Shown piece after piece: positions 35,836-49,208 of a stretch of DNA of 64,000 nt; position 1 is the first letter of the stretch, and the number at the start of each line of letters is the position of its first letter. The notes under the pieces were generated by a model. It saw only the letters and a list, made by a program, of their open reading frames with translations. It had not been told where the DNA came from and ran no database searches. Source of the stretch: Progne subis subis (taxonomy: Eukaryota > Chordata > Aves > Passeriformes > Hirundinidae); NCBI GenBank assembly GCA_022316685.1, contig JAKJHU010000005.1, positions 19,260,707 to 19,324,706 of the forward strand, written 5' to 3'. The position numbers and the translations under genes were made by a program.

Positions 35836-38800
35836 AACATATGCTCATAAATGCATATCCTTTAAATGTTTTTTGTAACATTATATTTTGAGCAGATTAA
35901 TCCAATTTAAGTGCTTTGTGAACTCAGTACTCTCACTGATTTAAATAATTACCAGCATTGTACTTGCCTATTTTTATAAAGAAGTAAACTGATTTTTACT
36001 TCCAAAATTAACAATTGCCTTGCAATTTAACAGTTCTTACACTTGTGAATTCTATACATGGATGACAAACCTTTATTTGCCCTTAGCTACAAGCCTGAAA
36101 TATGGTTCTGAAATATGTGTTTGTGTAAAGATCCACAGACATCAGTACCCAGATGCATAGTTCACAGCCTTACTCCTTTTCTGTGTGATTCCCAGCACAG
36201 AGGACAATTTAAAATAGTTACCTCTTGTACTCCTTTTTAATCTGTTCTTTCTTTAGGAGTCAGTAGCCTCTACCAGGCCCAGCAGATTCTGATTGTTCAT
36301 TGAGAATAAAACTCTTCTTTTTGATGTCGTAGGCCAGCTCTGTACTTATGAGTATAGTCTTAGTCATAATCACAGATCTGAGAGCAAGAGACATGCTACG
36401 CTCTGGTACTTACAACAAAATTCTCCCTAAATATAAGACAATCTAGTCAGTCCCCACAGTTGGGGACAATGCCATGCCTGGCCTCTGGGCTGTATCGAGG
36501 AGTTGGGAAAGTGCTTGTTGTCTCAGAGCTCCTGCCTGCTAATGTCTTGCTATAAAGACAGAAGTTACTGCTATTGCAGTGCCTGGCTCTAGGTTTAGTG
36601 TTCTGTACAAGCAGGTGTGGAGCAATGCAGCAGCGACTGTGGCACTTGTCAGTGGGGATGAACATTAAGAGTCCTGCACAAGGAGTTGTATGTCAAAATT
36701 AGGAAAGCTCAATGGTCAGACTTAACAAGGGGTTTGGTCCGTGTCAGGATTGTTTCTGGGTTTTATTTTACACGCCAGCCAGCCAGGACAAAGGTATGAA
36801 GCTCCACTACCCTTGGAGGCTGTCCTGAAGACTAGCTTGTGTATCAATATCAGCCACTTGTGTTTTTTCTTTCTAGTCCTTAATCATGCCCTGCTACAAC
36901 AACAGTATTTCAACATGCAGAATGGGAAGTAGGCATCTCTGCACATCCACAGCCTTGTGGCATGCTTCTGGGAGATGGGAAATGCAGTCTTCAGCCCCAA
37001 AATTTAATGGAAAATGCACTGAAAATCCTTTTCCTGGGACAAATATACTCACCACAAAGGTTTCATAGAGATGAATATATAGAAAGTACCTGTTAGCAAT
37101 TGATTATACAGAGTCTGGTCCATAGGTTCTGCTCTGTGCTTCAGCTATTTAAAGAATTATTTTTTCATTCATTCCTTGTTTTGCCATGGTTTTGTTTAGA
37201 CAGTATCAGTTGTAGAACTAGACTGTTCTCAGGTTTTAAGCAGAGCTTAGAATTATGTTGTCTAACACTCAGAGTTGCTTGATGTCAGGCAGCAAGCACA
37301 GGATAAGAAATGTTTTAAATCTTTTATGAAACAGCTTAATTTCAAAATTTTGTTTTTCCTTACTCCAATGGGAAACAGTACAATAGCGCAGCAACAAAAT
37401 TAAACCTGCAAGTAAATGACTACAGGTCTGAGCATAAATTTGTGGGAGAATGTGTTATATGTATTTGTACAGCTGTACATACAAAAGATCTAAATTCTCC
37501 TAGCAGCAATGTCTGGACATGAAGTTTTGATTTAGATTGTGTTCTTCTGGAGACTCTGTTCCATATGTATACAAAGTTGAATTTAGCAATTAAATGTGAT
37601 TTCTGGATTTTGCACCCATAATTGCCTACTCATAACAAAGTACAAGATGGGGTTTGGAAGTTCTGTCTTGAGAAATATTTGATTCCATATTTCCAGTTCT
37701 AGCATTTCTCTGGTAGCTTGAAGTCCCCAATATATGAAATTGCTGTATTATGCATAGAAAAAGTCTGCCTGAACCTATTAGAGATATGACTTGCTATATG
37801 CATAACTAGATGATTAATGCATTTTTATATAGCATTACCTGTATTCTGGCATAACATAAATATGATTCATATTCTTATGATTCATAAATATGATTCTGGC
37901 ATATCTTAAATACTTTTCAAGCATCAGCCCTGATTTTTCTATTATCTGCTTGGATCCACAAATCTATGTACACATAAACAGGAAAAGCTCTTCCTAGCAT
38001 GCTTCCTGAAAACTGTTGCTCCAAGAATAGAGATCATTTTCTTAATCTCAATGAAATTTTAATACTTTAACAAAATTTTCAGTACATGAAGAACATCATG
38101 TGATCACAAATATTCCTCCAATCTTTAAAGTTTAGTAAGTGTCTGAAAATTATTAGTGAAGTTCTCACCCTGTACCTGTGCAAAACACAATGAGGATACC
38201 TAGGATGCTCTACTAATGGCTAACTTCTCCACTCCCTAGTTAATTCTTCTTCCGTCACAAAATACACTGATAGATTTTATTGCGTAGTTTATAATAATTT
38301 GCAATATTATTTTCATATGCTTAACTTTTCTTCTGAGAATCTAACTATCTCTTAAGTTATATTAATGAAAACCATTAGTATAACTTAAGAGATAAAATGC
38401 CCATGACATCTAACTTGGTGTCTCAGAAACTTGGGCATTTTCAGTTCTGTAAAGCAACACAATCGTAAGTTAATGAGATACAAGTTTTGTACACAATCAT
38501 GCCTTGCCTTTCTCATTAATAAAGTTTGTATTTGAAATACAACTAGTTTTTCTTTTTACTTAAAAGAAATCTAGTCTACAAAAAATCAGGACATTATTTG
38601 AATTTTGTAGATTAGTTGCAACCTCAGCATCTATTTTCTTTGTAAACAAATATCTTCACTATGTCATGTGTTAAATAAATACCTCTTGCCTTGTACAAGA
38701 TGTCTTCCTATTGACTTCCAACTGAAGCACAACAAAAATGCTAAAAAAAGAATCCTCAATAGCTGCCTGAGTAGCTGTCCACTTACTCTAGAGATCAATA

Positions 38801-39475
38801 AAATGTTTGGCACTAGCACTCATTCACATGTCAAAGCCAAAACAGAAAACATAGTTCATAGTGAAGCACAAGGACAAGAACACTGGAAAGGCATTCTTGC
38901 AAATATGTGCCACAAAACTGTGCCACATTCCACCTTCTCTGTTGCTTTCATGTGTGGCTCAACTACATTTCAGTAAAACAGTGCCCAAATGCAACTTAGA
39001 AATGTGTGTGGCTTCTGCAAACAGATGCAGAGCCAAACACCAGACCCTGTATTAATGTGTGGATGTATTGCACAGCTGGAAGAACAATTGCAGCTGCTAT
39101 GAAAAAGCATGTGTTTTTCTTACTGGGTTATCTAAAAGCTTTATTTATAGGGTGCAACTGTGTTTTAAACGTGATCTTGACCACATTAAGTTTTGCAAAC
39201 TGTAGACAATGTGAATTTAATGGTGGTGTTTAAGTTTTCTGAAGTCTTAGCTGTTTGACATACGCTAGTAGTTAAAAGTGATTAGTCCAAAATCAAGTTG
39301 TGTAGAGATCTGTAAATTTGAGTAACTGCCTGACATGTGGATGCCCACCTACTCAGAAAAACAGTAGTCTGGGGACCCAAACAATGTCACAATCCTCTAT
39401 TACCTGCCAAAAGACGTGTGGAATATGTGCTGCACTGTCAAAATCTCTGTCTAGAGAGAGTCTGAGGTTCATGGG
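35836..39475. other. Intergenic DNA without recognised genes
   Basis: No gene or named repeat recognised. The stretch contains small local repeats at 37.85-37.90 kb (CATAAATATGATTC twice) and a strong hairpin at 38.35 kb. Confidence 0.5.
38346..38394. repeat. 22-bp stem, 5-nt loop hairpin
   Basis: Arms 38346-38367 and 38373-38394 pair along all 22 positions, 21 Watson-Crick and one T/G pair, around the loop AAAAC. Such length and perfection are rare by chance even in AT-rich DNA. Confidence 0.9.
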
Positions 39476-39597
39476 ACAGGCTGGATGGGACTTAGAGCAA
39501 CCTGATGTAGTGGAAGGTGTCCCTGCCAATGGCAGGGGTGTTGGAACAAGATGATCTTTAAGGTACATTCCGACTCAAACCCTTCTATGATTCTCCG
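39476..39597 (+). mobile_element. CR1 LINE 3' end
   Basis: GACAGGCTGGATGGGACTTA, AGCAACCTGATGTAGTGGAA, GGTGTCCCTGCC, GGCAGGGGTGTTGGAAC, AGATGATCTTTAAGGT and CTTCTATGATTCTC follow the last ~120 bp of an avian CR1 subfamily. This is the same subfamily type as the minus-strand copy at 4.95-5.09 kb. Confidence 0.9.
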
Positions 39598-42500
39598 ATT
39601 ATATACATCACAGGAAGGAGGCAAAAAGAGGAAAGGAGGACAAAAGAAGACATTTCCTCATCCTCAAGGCATCAATAAAACTTGACCCTGCCCCATATTC
39701 CACAACTGGAAGGTTGAGCTGAAAAGAATGCTGGAGTTATAACAGGGACATCAGCTGACAAGGAGGAGCCTGTAAATATTTACAGTCTCTGAGGCACAAG
39801 CTCTATGAGTTTGGCATTCATTACACTTGACTGTTTGTCAGGGCTGCCTTGAGGGGTGTGAGGCACTGAGCAGGCGTGGAAGAATATGCATACTTCAGGG
39901 ACATGGAATTTCAGAAAGAGACCTTAGACAATCACATACACAAAATCTACTTATTTTATAAAATTGTGAGGGATTAATTCTGATCTAAAGTCATATTAAA
40001 AAAATATTAAAAATCCAGAATGGTTATCTATTCCTCCAGAAGTAAGAAGAATTGAATATGTTTCAATCTTTTAATGAAATCTAGTCCTTTTTTTTCCCAG
40101 TGCACATACATTGATGGCTTTAGCATTTATGAAACCTTTGCAAGCAAGTATCTGTCATCACAGAACTACAGTAAAGTTGATAACAGAAATCATGACCCTC
40201 ATTTTGTGAACAAGGTAACTGACTCTAAGATATCAAGACCAAACCATCTCCCTAAAATCTGAACACATGCAGGCATACTTAATAACAAATACATTTTCGG
40301 GACTGAAAACTTCGAATTACTACTTTAGGTCTGTGGCGATAGATGCCCAAGTCTGAAAACATTTTTTAAGTTAGTGTTTAGTTTCCAAACACCTAAAGCA
40401 TGAACAGTAATATTTATTTCTCTGAATGTGTTTAATGGCACCATGAAAGTTACTTATTTTTTAGAATATTTCTTCCATGAGACAAAGTTCTCTTTTTCAG
40501 CAGATTTGCCTTTTAACTTCTTCTAGAAGCAGAGTTACTTCTGGGCTAACAAATTTCCATTTAATAATGCATTAATTTTCCTTTTATGAAGCTAGATAGT
40601 TTTTCCATCACTTGTATTTCAGTATTTCTGAAACCAGGTGTTAATTTTCAGGGGGATAGGAGGTTCCCAAGCAGCTGCCAGGACTAATACAGCAGCCAGC
40701 AGTAAATGCTGAATAAGCTTAGGTACAAAATTTATACCATCTGGTTTCAGGACTCCTTGGCCAAAAAGCTGTGAGACCAGTTCCTTTCATGTCCAGAAAT
40801 CTTCCTGTTCATTGGAAATTGTGAAATGGATGTTACCTTTGCATTACCTTTTCATTCACATCTCAGAGGCAGATTCAAATAATGGTCTTAAGAAAACATT
40901 GCATTACTGTAAAACAGGAAATTAAATAATGTGCTCAGGTTTCATAACAAGAAAGATGAACTCTATTTGACAAACTGAGATCAAAGTCCTCGCTCAGCCT
41001 CGCAGCAGTCCAGTTTTGCAAGCTGCTGTTCCTCAAAGTCAATGATAGCCACCAGTGCTCAATGCAGAAACAAGGTCCCACACGGGAATGACCTCCCCAG
41101 ACCAGTGAGTCAACAAGAAGATACAAAATTAAGCCCTTAAGGTTTGATTTGAGACCAGAGAAATAAGGCATGAGGTCCATCTTGGCTGCCAGTGAGGAAA
41201 TACTTCTGGTTCCTTAGGTGTCTGTAAAGATCAACTATGTTCTACATAAAGAATTGCTATCCCGCAGTTGTTGATAAAAGAATGGCTTAAGAATGGCTTA
41301 GTTCAAAGACGTGAGTATGAAGGCATAGATATAGCTTGGCCACTCTGAAGATAGCCGAGGAGATCCAAGCAACAGAACTTCCTCTGAAGACGTGTGGAAA
41401 AAGAGTGTTTCCTGCAATTTTTTAAGTCCAAATCATTTAATCCTCTCTCTCAGGCAGTCATTTACAGATATACATAATCCACAAGGTCACTCTGTTATCA
41501 AATCCCTGAAGGTACCAAGATATCATCCCATCCAAAGAGTCATTAATGTATTTTAGCTTTTTATGTCTAGATTACACATTTAAAAAAGTGTTTCATAAGA
41601 AACCATACAACCCTTTTTTTTTTTTTTTTTTCCTTTTGCTATCACCACTGCTTTCAACACACTGATTAAATCATTGCTTTAAGTGGATGATTAAACCCTT
41701 TTGAGAAGGGACTGACATCCAACTGTACTTGGCTAGAACAGAGAATTATGATTCCCCAGTCCATACGCACTATCACAATGCAGATAAAACTGGAGTGGTA
41801 GTGCTGTTGTGTTCCTGGTAACCATGAATTTTTCTACACTGCTGTATAGCAAGATGGCCCTGAGTCCATAGAGCAAGTTAGAATAGCACTATCATCTGAT
41901 CTAGCAGTAGATTTAATTGGAGACAGAATAGCTGGAGGGCATTATGAATTAACAATTTCACACAGAATATTTTATAATGCAGTGTAAGTAATTATTTCAG
42001 TAAAGGCAGCGATTTTGCTGTGTTCATGCTGTAGAACAATAGTGCCAGTATAAATCTCAAGATAGTACTCAATCGACTTTAAGAGAGAACTTTAGTTACC
42101 TTAATAAAATTTAAAGGGCAGTGTCCAAAGTTCCACTTATCTCTGAATGTATAATAAATGGCTGATCCACAGATAGAGTCTTCTGGTTGCATCCATGAAA
42201 CATTTGTAAATTATAAGTTAGACAACTGTAGTGCACTGATATTTTTCAAAGTGGCAACAAAGCACATATCAACATACTGACCAGTCACTGGCTAACCGGC
42301 CATTATATCCCAGACCAGCTTTTCCCCACTGTTGAAGCTGTAGATTCCACATATAAAAAGCCAGACTTAGTCCACTGACCACAAAACCCCTTGGAGAAGA
42401 GACGTGCCACAAAGTTCAACCCAGTTCAACAAGCTTTTCTGTTACTAATTTTCATCCATTTCATTATTTATTGCATTTATTAGAATCATCCTACTTGACT

Positions 42501-42803
42501 ATTTCTAATCTTATGAAAGGTTCAGGGACTAAATAATATCAAAAAACATGGTTTCACATGTTTCTTGTTTCCCATTATATAGTCTAGTTCCAAAAATTCA
42601 TAAATCACTTTTGATACCAGAGAGAAAACATTTCAATGAAAGGAGGAAACATGCACAGTCTTTGTCCAAGAAAGAAACACAGCAGAAATATTTTCTCTCT
42701 TTTTCAGTGTTAACAGTCAGAGGGAATATACTCTGAAAATCCATTTTCTTTTACTGGAACTTGATGTGGATTGTTGCTTGATGTGTTCAGCTTCTGTATG
42801 GCT
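39598..42803. other. Intergenic DNA without recognised genes
   Basis: No gene recognised. Simple features are a T18 tract at 41614-41631 and a small tandem duplication of GAATGGCTTAA near 41280. Confidence 0.5.
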
Positions 42804-42890
42804 GAGGTTCAACAAGACACTTAAAAGCATGGCTGACTTTATTCATGTGGGTATTTAGGTATGTGCTTAAGTACCTTGTTGAATTGGGGC
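42804..42890. mobile_element. Palindromic non-autonomous DNA-transposon relic (MITE-like)
   Basis: TTCAACAAG..ACTTAA at 42808 and TTAAGT..CTTGTTGAA ending at 42883 are inverted copies. The core resembles the ACTTAAGCAC / GTGCTTAAGT palindromic repeat scattered in reptile and bird genomes. No transposase is present. The assignment is from memory of the repeat pattern; the inverted arms themselves are directly visible. Confidence 0.5.
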
Positions 42891-43164
42891 TTATGTTAGG
42901 TCATAAGTATTTACTAGGTCAAGGATCCAGGCTAAACATTTCTCTGTTTTTCCTAGTAACACTTCGAGTAACTCCAGTCACGCAATACATTTGGAGATGC
43001 TTGCAGTGAATTTATCAGGTGATGTTACCCAAGGCAATGGAGCATACATTCTTGTTCTGTTGGAGAAACATTAATTTGCCTCTGCAGCACAAACTCTTCA
43101 GACTGCTGAGAGGATGAGAGATGGGCCGAACTTCAAACATACAGCATAATAGAGTAACATTTTA

Positions 43165-43290
43165 TTTAAATATTTATGCTACTGCAGTATCCAGGAGTTG
43201 AAGATAGTCCAATGCCCTATTGAATTAGGCACCATAGAGAGCATGAGGTCTCTGCTCCAAGCACTGCACACAGGGCTAAGTAGTTGAAGA
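43165..43290. mobile_element. Possible ancient amniote dispersed repeat
   Basis: The order CTACTGCAGTATCCAGGAG, ATTGAATTAGGCACC, TCTCTGCTCCAAGCACT, CTAAGTAG resembles an old repeat that is abundant in turtles and crocodilians, whose typical motifs are ATTGTGCTAGGCGCTGTAC and GTCCCTGCCCC. It is strongly diverged, so this is a weak call. Confidence 0.3.
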
Positions 43291-45934
43291 ACTACATATA
43301 TTTGCCACAATGAAACACTTACCAGGATAAATCAAAAAGCAGAAAAAATAGGAAGGAAAAATAAAGTGAATTACTTTCCTGTAAAATTAATTTCCTCCTG
43401 TAACTCTGGCTATTAGCCCAGACATTAGCCTATCTAACCCACAAGTGAGTAAGTTGTTTAGGAAACACAGTGATTCCAAGCATTGAGGGAGTGTCACTAA
43501 ACAAAATTTTTCTATTTTCTTGGAAGAGCAGATGTGATTAAGATGGTGCTGTAGTCTGCTTTTCAGCCCTCTGTTACTGAATTCTAACTCCATGGCACAT
43601 TTTAGACACAAAGGTATGTGTTGTTCAAGGCCTTGTGACAGAAGAAATGGTGACTCTTGCAGATGCTGGCTGTTGCAGACACCATTAAGAAGTCGTAGAG
43701 TCTGGCTGGGAAAACTGGTGCCTTGCTCAAGCTTTGACAGTGTTTGGAACTCATACTCACTGTAAGTGAACCTAGTTCCCTTCCTTCCTCTCTTTATTGT
43801 CCTGCAAAAGCACTTCCAAAACCTTGGCTAAAAGACTGTTACAGCTCTACCTAATCAATCTCTGTATGTAGAGGAGCCATCAGTGTATACACGGCCATAA
43901 CAGAGCCTGAGCACATGGAAAAGAAAAACTAAGGAGGTATGAAGAGGGAGCTGCAATTCCCAGGGAGAACAGAACAGAACAGAACCTGGGGCAAAATTCC
44001 TTGCGAAATCAAGTTTTACAGTTCCATTGCTCACTTACTGCATAATTGTCTTCCTTGACTTGCTTTTCTTCAGCTGTAATCAACGGAAGTGTTTCCCAGT
44101 GTCTTGGGTTTACCTCAACATCAAGACTTCAATCACATGTCTTTTTCCAAGGCAAACTATTTTACTGATTGCTTCTAAGTAATTCAGCAAGGCTGAATGT
44201 TGGTCTTATGAGCTGTGGTGTCTTTTTCTGGAACCAACCCCTCACAATCAAAATAGCCTAATTTTAACTTTGTAAGCTGAAATGTCATGCCTTCCAATTT
44301 TCATACAGACTTTCTGTAAAATTTGATTCAGAGTGTCAGTTCATATTATAGGGTTTATTCTCATCTTGGTGGTATGAAAAATCTTTGCTATTTCAAAAGA
44401 ACCACAAATATATTGCCATGGATTCTAACAGTAGTTAGGTACTGTTAACATTGACAAAAAATTAGCGGAGACTATTTGAACCATATTGCATTTTTAGAGT
44501 GAATTGGATACAATGCTGAAAAGGAGAAAGTCATCACTAGGTTAGAAAAACTTCTGTCTTGCATCTCACCTATCTTCACTGTGTTTTATTTCACTGAGGG
44601 GATCTATATACATTTTGAACTCTAAGATTAATATAAACTGTGAATGTCTCTTGAGGAGGGGGAGCACAGAACAGTGAAATGATAGAACAGAAAAAGAATT
44701 AAGTTGAAAATTAGGCCAGAAGATTGAAATCAGAACAGATTTAAATCATTCTTTGCTGTTTTGTTCATCTTGGTTGTCTGATAAACTACCAAGCAGGACA
44801 AAGTTCAGGAGACTTGATATACTGCATGTTAAGTCTTTGTTGTTATAAGGTGAACTCCTGTTCTCCAGCTTGCTCTCCTCGTCTCCCACGCTTGTTGTTT
44901 TAATACAGAGGGAAGTTCAACTCCCCCTGCTTAACTCCAGTACCTCTTAATGAGGAAACTGTAACACTATCCAGTCGTCCCAGCACACGTCAATCAGAAT
45001 TTCATTGCTTTGCACAGCTTGACTTATGTCAAAAAGGATGGTTAAAATTCACCCAAGTCCTGGAAACCTCCTGTTGAGATAAACAGATCACATCTTAGCT
45101 ACGGGAGGATTTTTTTTGTTTGTTTGATTTGGGTTTTAAATGGTCAAAGGGCAAGTAGCATTATTTGTAAAAGCTCTTTCACATAACTGGTTCTTAGGAT
45201 GCTGGTATCAGCAAGATGATTTACACATCATATAGTTAAAGAGACAAAAGCAATAGAGTTTTGTGTGCCAATGAAAAGAAACATCATTTATAAAAAAGTC
45301 TGATCATACAAAAGGGATCCTCTAGCCTATTGTGGTTAAGAAAATCTCTTAGAGCATCCTAATAGATTATCTTTGACAGCATGGGCTTTACATTTACAAA
45401 TGAGTAAAAATCAGAGCAGAAGGCTCAAAGCCAGCAAACTTGAATCATGAGAGGCAATGTTATTTATGGGCAGCAGCACTTGAACCACCATTCCTGCAGC
45501 TTTCAGGACAAGCCTCATTGAAGGCTCACATACACATTATATTGTTATTGCAATTGCTGCAGGAGAAACAACACAAGTAAGCAGTGGCAGACAATTGGCT
45601 TATACTTACTGTAGCTCAAGTTGTACCTTCCAAGAACTTTTAGACAAACTCTTTTATTCCTGGTTTGTTGCTTCAGTGAAACTGAAAACTCTATTAAACT
45701 GTGAAATTGTTGTATTGTGTTACAGGAGGCCCCCAAGTTTGTAGAAATAAGAATGTCACTGTGATGGAGGATAAAAGATTCATGTTATCCTTGTTTGCAA
45801 GACAGTTCAAAGGATACCATAAACTGCTACCTCTGAAGTGACAGTGCTAGGCACATTTTTCTGTGTAAATAGAGTCAGTACAAGGAGATGGCATTTAAAA
45901 ATGGTGGCTCTACAGCCATAAAAGATTAATTATC

Positions 45935-45983
45935 TGCTTATAAGCAATATTTATATAATATTAATACTTATTGCTTATAAGCA
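45935..45983. repeat. Paired GCTTATAAGC palindromes forming a larger stem
   Basis: GCTTATAAGCAATA at 45936-45949 is the exact reverse complement of TATTGCTTATAAGC at 45969-45982. GCTTATAAGC is itself a palindrome, so the two arms are simultaneously direct and inverted repeats. Confidence 0.9.
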
Positions 45984-48900
45984 ATAGCTCCTATATTTTA
46001 AATGGTGACTCAGGTACAGGGAATGACTGAGTAGGCCAGTCTTCTTTATTCTGAATAAACCACGGAAGGAAAATAGGAGGAGTTTACACAATCATAAGAG
46101 GCATATAGGTGAATAAGGATCAGCTGCTCACTATTCTCTCCAGTGAAAAGCCAGGAAAGCATCAAGTGAAGACTGCATATTCTGATCCAAACAAATGTGA
46201 CAGGGAGGGTATTTTTGTAGTATAGGCAGTAGTGGATATTGTACACAGATGTGTTTGAAGGGGCACTACACCAGGTAATGGAAGAAAAATCCTTTACAAA
46301 GTACTAAATGCATAGAAACTACACCCGATTCTGGAAATCTCTCAGCTGGCAATTGTATAAAACTGGGAGTCCTCATAGCACACTCATTTGCTTGCCCTTT
46401 TCTTGTTTTTCCCGAGTCATCTGCTTATAACCATTGTTCTCAATGGATTTCGCCCACATATTTCATTCATGTCTAATACCAGCTACCCAGCCAAAGCAAA
46501 TGATGATGAAATTTAAAAAATCAGCAAAAATGTAAGAGTCATCAAAGAGGAAGAAAGTGTCACAACTAGAACATGTGGATGGGGCAGAGGGACGCCAATA
46601 CTATCACCACTCCTTCAAGACTTCCAGCTTAAAGCAAAAAAATTTGTATCACTCTGTGGTGCTCTTCCCGAAAGGAAGTGACAGAGTGAGAGAACACTAG
46701 ATCCCATCAAGCTTCCTTCTGTAGAAGCTGTGAAAAGCCAGCACAGACAGGGCCAGGAGGAGTTTGACAATAAAGCCTTGTGGCTTCGTGGGTCCTCAGG
46801 TGTGGAGGTTCTAAATGAGAAGCTGAGGGAAGAAATGCAGCCACAGCCTCAAGAACTGAAGAACCTAGATGAACTGCAGGGCTCTGCACTGACTGCACAT
46901 ACATGACAGAACCCCTCTTTCACTGTAATTCAGGGACCTTATGAACCAATTTGTGAAACACTAACCTACATCCCTGTGCCAGCTCCACATGCCCCCTGAA
47001 TACTGCATAGTCTACACTCATTCCCTGCTTTAGCATTTACCAAAGCTCTTTTGGATGAAAAATCTAAGCACCAACTGGTGCCAGTCCATGTTGGGCAGGC
47101 AACATCATCCATCCCGGTCCTGGTTATTTTGGCACATTTCTCTCTCTACATCTCACACGAGTCAGGGCTCTCGCTTTCTTAGGTGAGTGAAGACTCTGGT
47201 ATCCATTAGTGTGCCCAGTGGTGTCTGTGAGGACAGAGAGGAAATGGTAGTACTTGCAGCACAGTGCACACCACTGACGTGCAGCAAGGATAAAATCTAG
47301 CCTTCCAAATGGCTGATATTTCAGCAGGGCAGAAACAGGCCAGTCTGCCTCATTTGGTCTGGAATCTCTCTTTGCCGTATCACCAGGAATATCACTGTAG
47401 CCTATAAATTAAAACAAAAATGTAGCAGCACAGTTCCAGCACCTCAGAGTTCAAAACTCAACGTCTGTACAAGGGTTGTATATGGATGTTTCAGGTGTTC
47501 TGGACTCTTGGGAGACCCTGGTTGCTGTCACTGGACATCACTGCTCCCAGCACAGCCTGGAGAACCCCGCTGTGGCCAACCACGGTGGAGCTCCACAGTT
47601 CCCACAGACAGGCATTCTGAGAGACTGGCCCCCGGTGATCTTGGAGAACATCCCAACAGGTGGCATCCCACAGCCTTGGTCTCACCACCTGGTTTTCCCA
47701 GACAAGCTGTTTGTGGGCCTCCCATAAGGCAGCCATGTCAGGGAGCATGCCATGAGCAGGGTTTCGTGTCAAAGGTTGTGTAGACATAGGCAAAGTGATT
47801 TAAAAAGCCAAGTGAAGAGAGAGGTAAATCTTTTCAAATATCAGATGCCATCATTCATCCTGATTAGCCTGGGATGATTCAACAGCTGTAACCATTTAGG
47901 CTACAATTCAGAAAGGCAAATACTTTAATCTAATGCTAGCAAGGGATTGCCAAGGAAAGGGAGGAACTGAAAAGAAAATACATCAATATTGCAGACTTCA
48001 TCCTGGAAACAGAATTCCAAAATTTCATCAAAATTCTTATACTGAATGTATAAAAATATAACTCATTTATTAAAGAAAAAAAAAAAAGTTCCAATTTGTT
48101 TAGAAGGATCAAGAGCAGCCTGGTTGAGTGTGATATAGATAAAACTTAGGTCCAAGAAAAGTGATGAAGAATGCTATTATTCCTCAGTTCCTTATCATGG
48201 ATGCATCTAAAACTTCGTGGACATCTCTGTTACGCCTTTTTGTTGTCTTAAAGCTCCCTAAGTGCCTGCATAGACACAGCAGGTCCTCAGCTGTGAGGCA
48301 TGTTCTCAGTTATGCCTTGCCATGATGCAGAAATTAGGATGTCTCTCTGCAGCTGCAGTCCATTACAGCCTGCTTCCAGCACATGTACGTGTGCTGAGGT
48401 CAGCACGCAGCACAGCATGGCCAGCTACTCACAAAAACATGGCCAGTGCTGGCAGCAACTTTTCCTCTATATGCTCTGGCAAAGGACATAAAAGAACATA
48501 AGATTAATGTAGCCTGGAGGAGTCTGACCTTGCAGGTGAGGTAGAAGACCCTCTAACCATCAGTGTAATGCAGCTGAGTCAGTGACATTGTATGATGGTT
48601 GACTTAAGCCTTAAATATGTAGTGCCCTTATGGGCTAGTTACTAATTGCTATCTAGAAAAAAATATATATATAAAGTGGTCAGGTAGTGTCTTTCCTCTC
48701 CTTCAGTTCACAAGGTTAGTTATTAGTCCTCAATAAAGACCAAAATGAGACACTTATGTAGCTCTGAATTCCAGTTGGGATGGAGAATTCTCAGAGCAGC
48801 CAAGTCAGTAACTGCAGCACCACTGAGTGCAAATGCACTGATACTATCAGTGTAGGAAAAGAGTTAGGTCCTCTTTCAGCCAATTTGTTCTTATAAATTG

Positions 48901-49177
48901 TTTACTACTGTTAAAGTAAATAGGGTTTAAGGCAAGCTTTTTCTCTAGTGAAAAGTGGCTAGACTTGGGAGGCAACAGGGCTTTCTTAAGGTAAATTGAT
49001 ATAAGCTGCTTTTCCTGAAAGATACTGGTTTTTTAGTGGCAGAGAGAAAGTTGGCCACCTATTTGCACATGGTCAAAAGGAGTTGTTGGACTCAGCCTCT
49101 TGGTTGATCACATTTGGCATTAATTTCTCTGTGCAAATACAATGGCCATGCTCACACTAGTTCCTAGCTACCCTGAA

Positions 49178-49178
<1 letters not shown>

Positions 49179-49204
<26 letters not shown>
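49179..49204. repeat. T26 homopolymer
   Basis: Uninterrupted run of about 26 T with no recognisable retrocopy on either strand. Confidence 0.9.
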
Positions 49205-49208
<4 letters not shown>

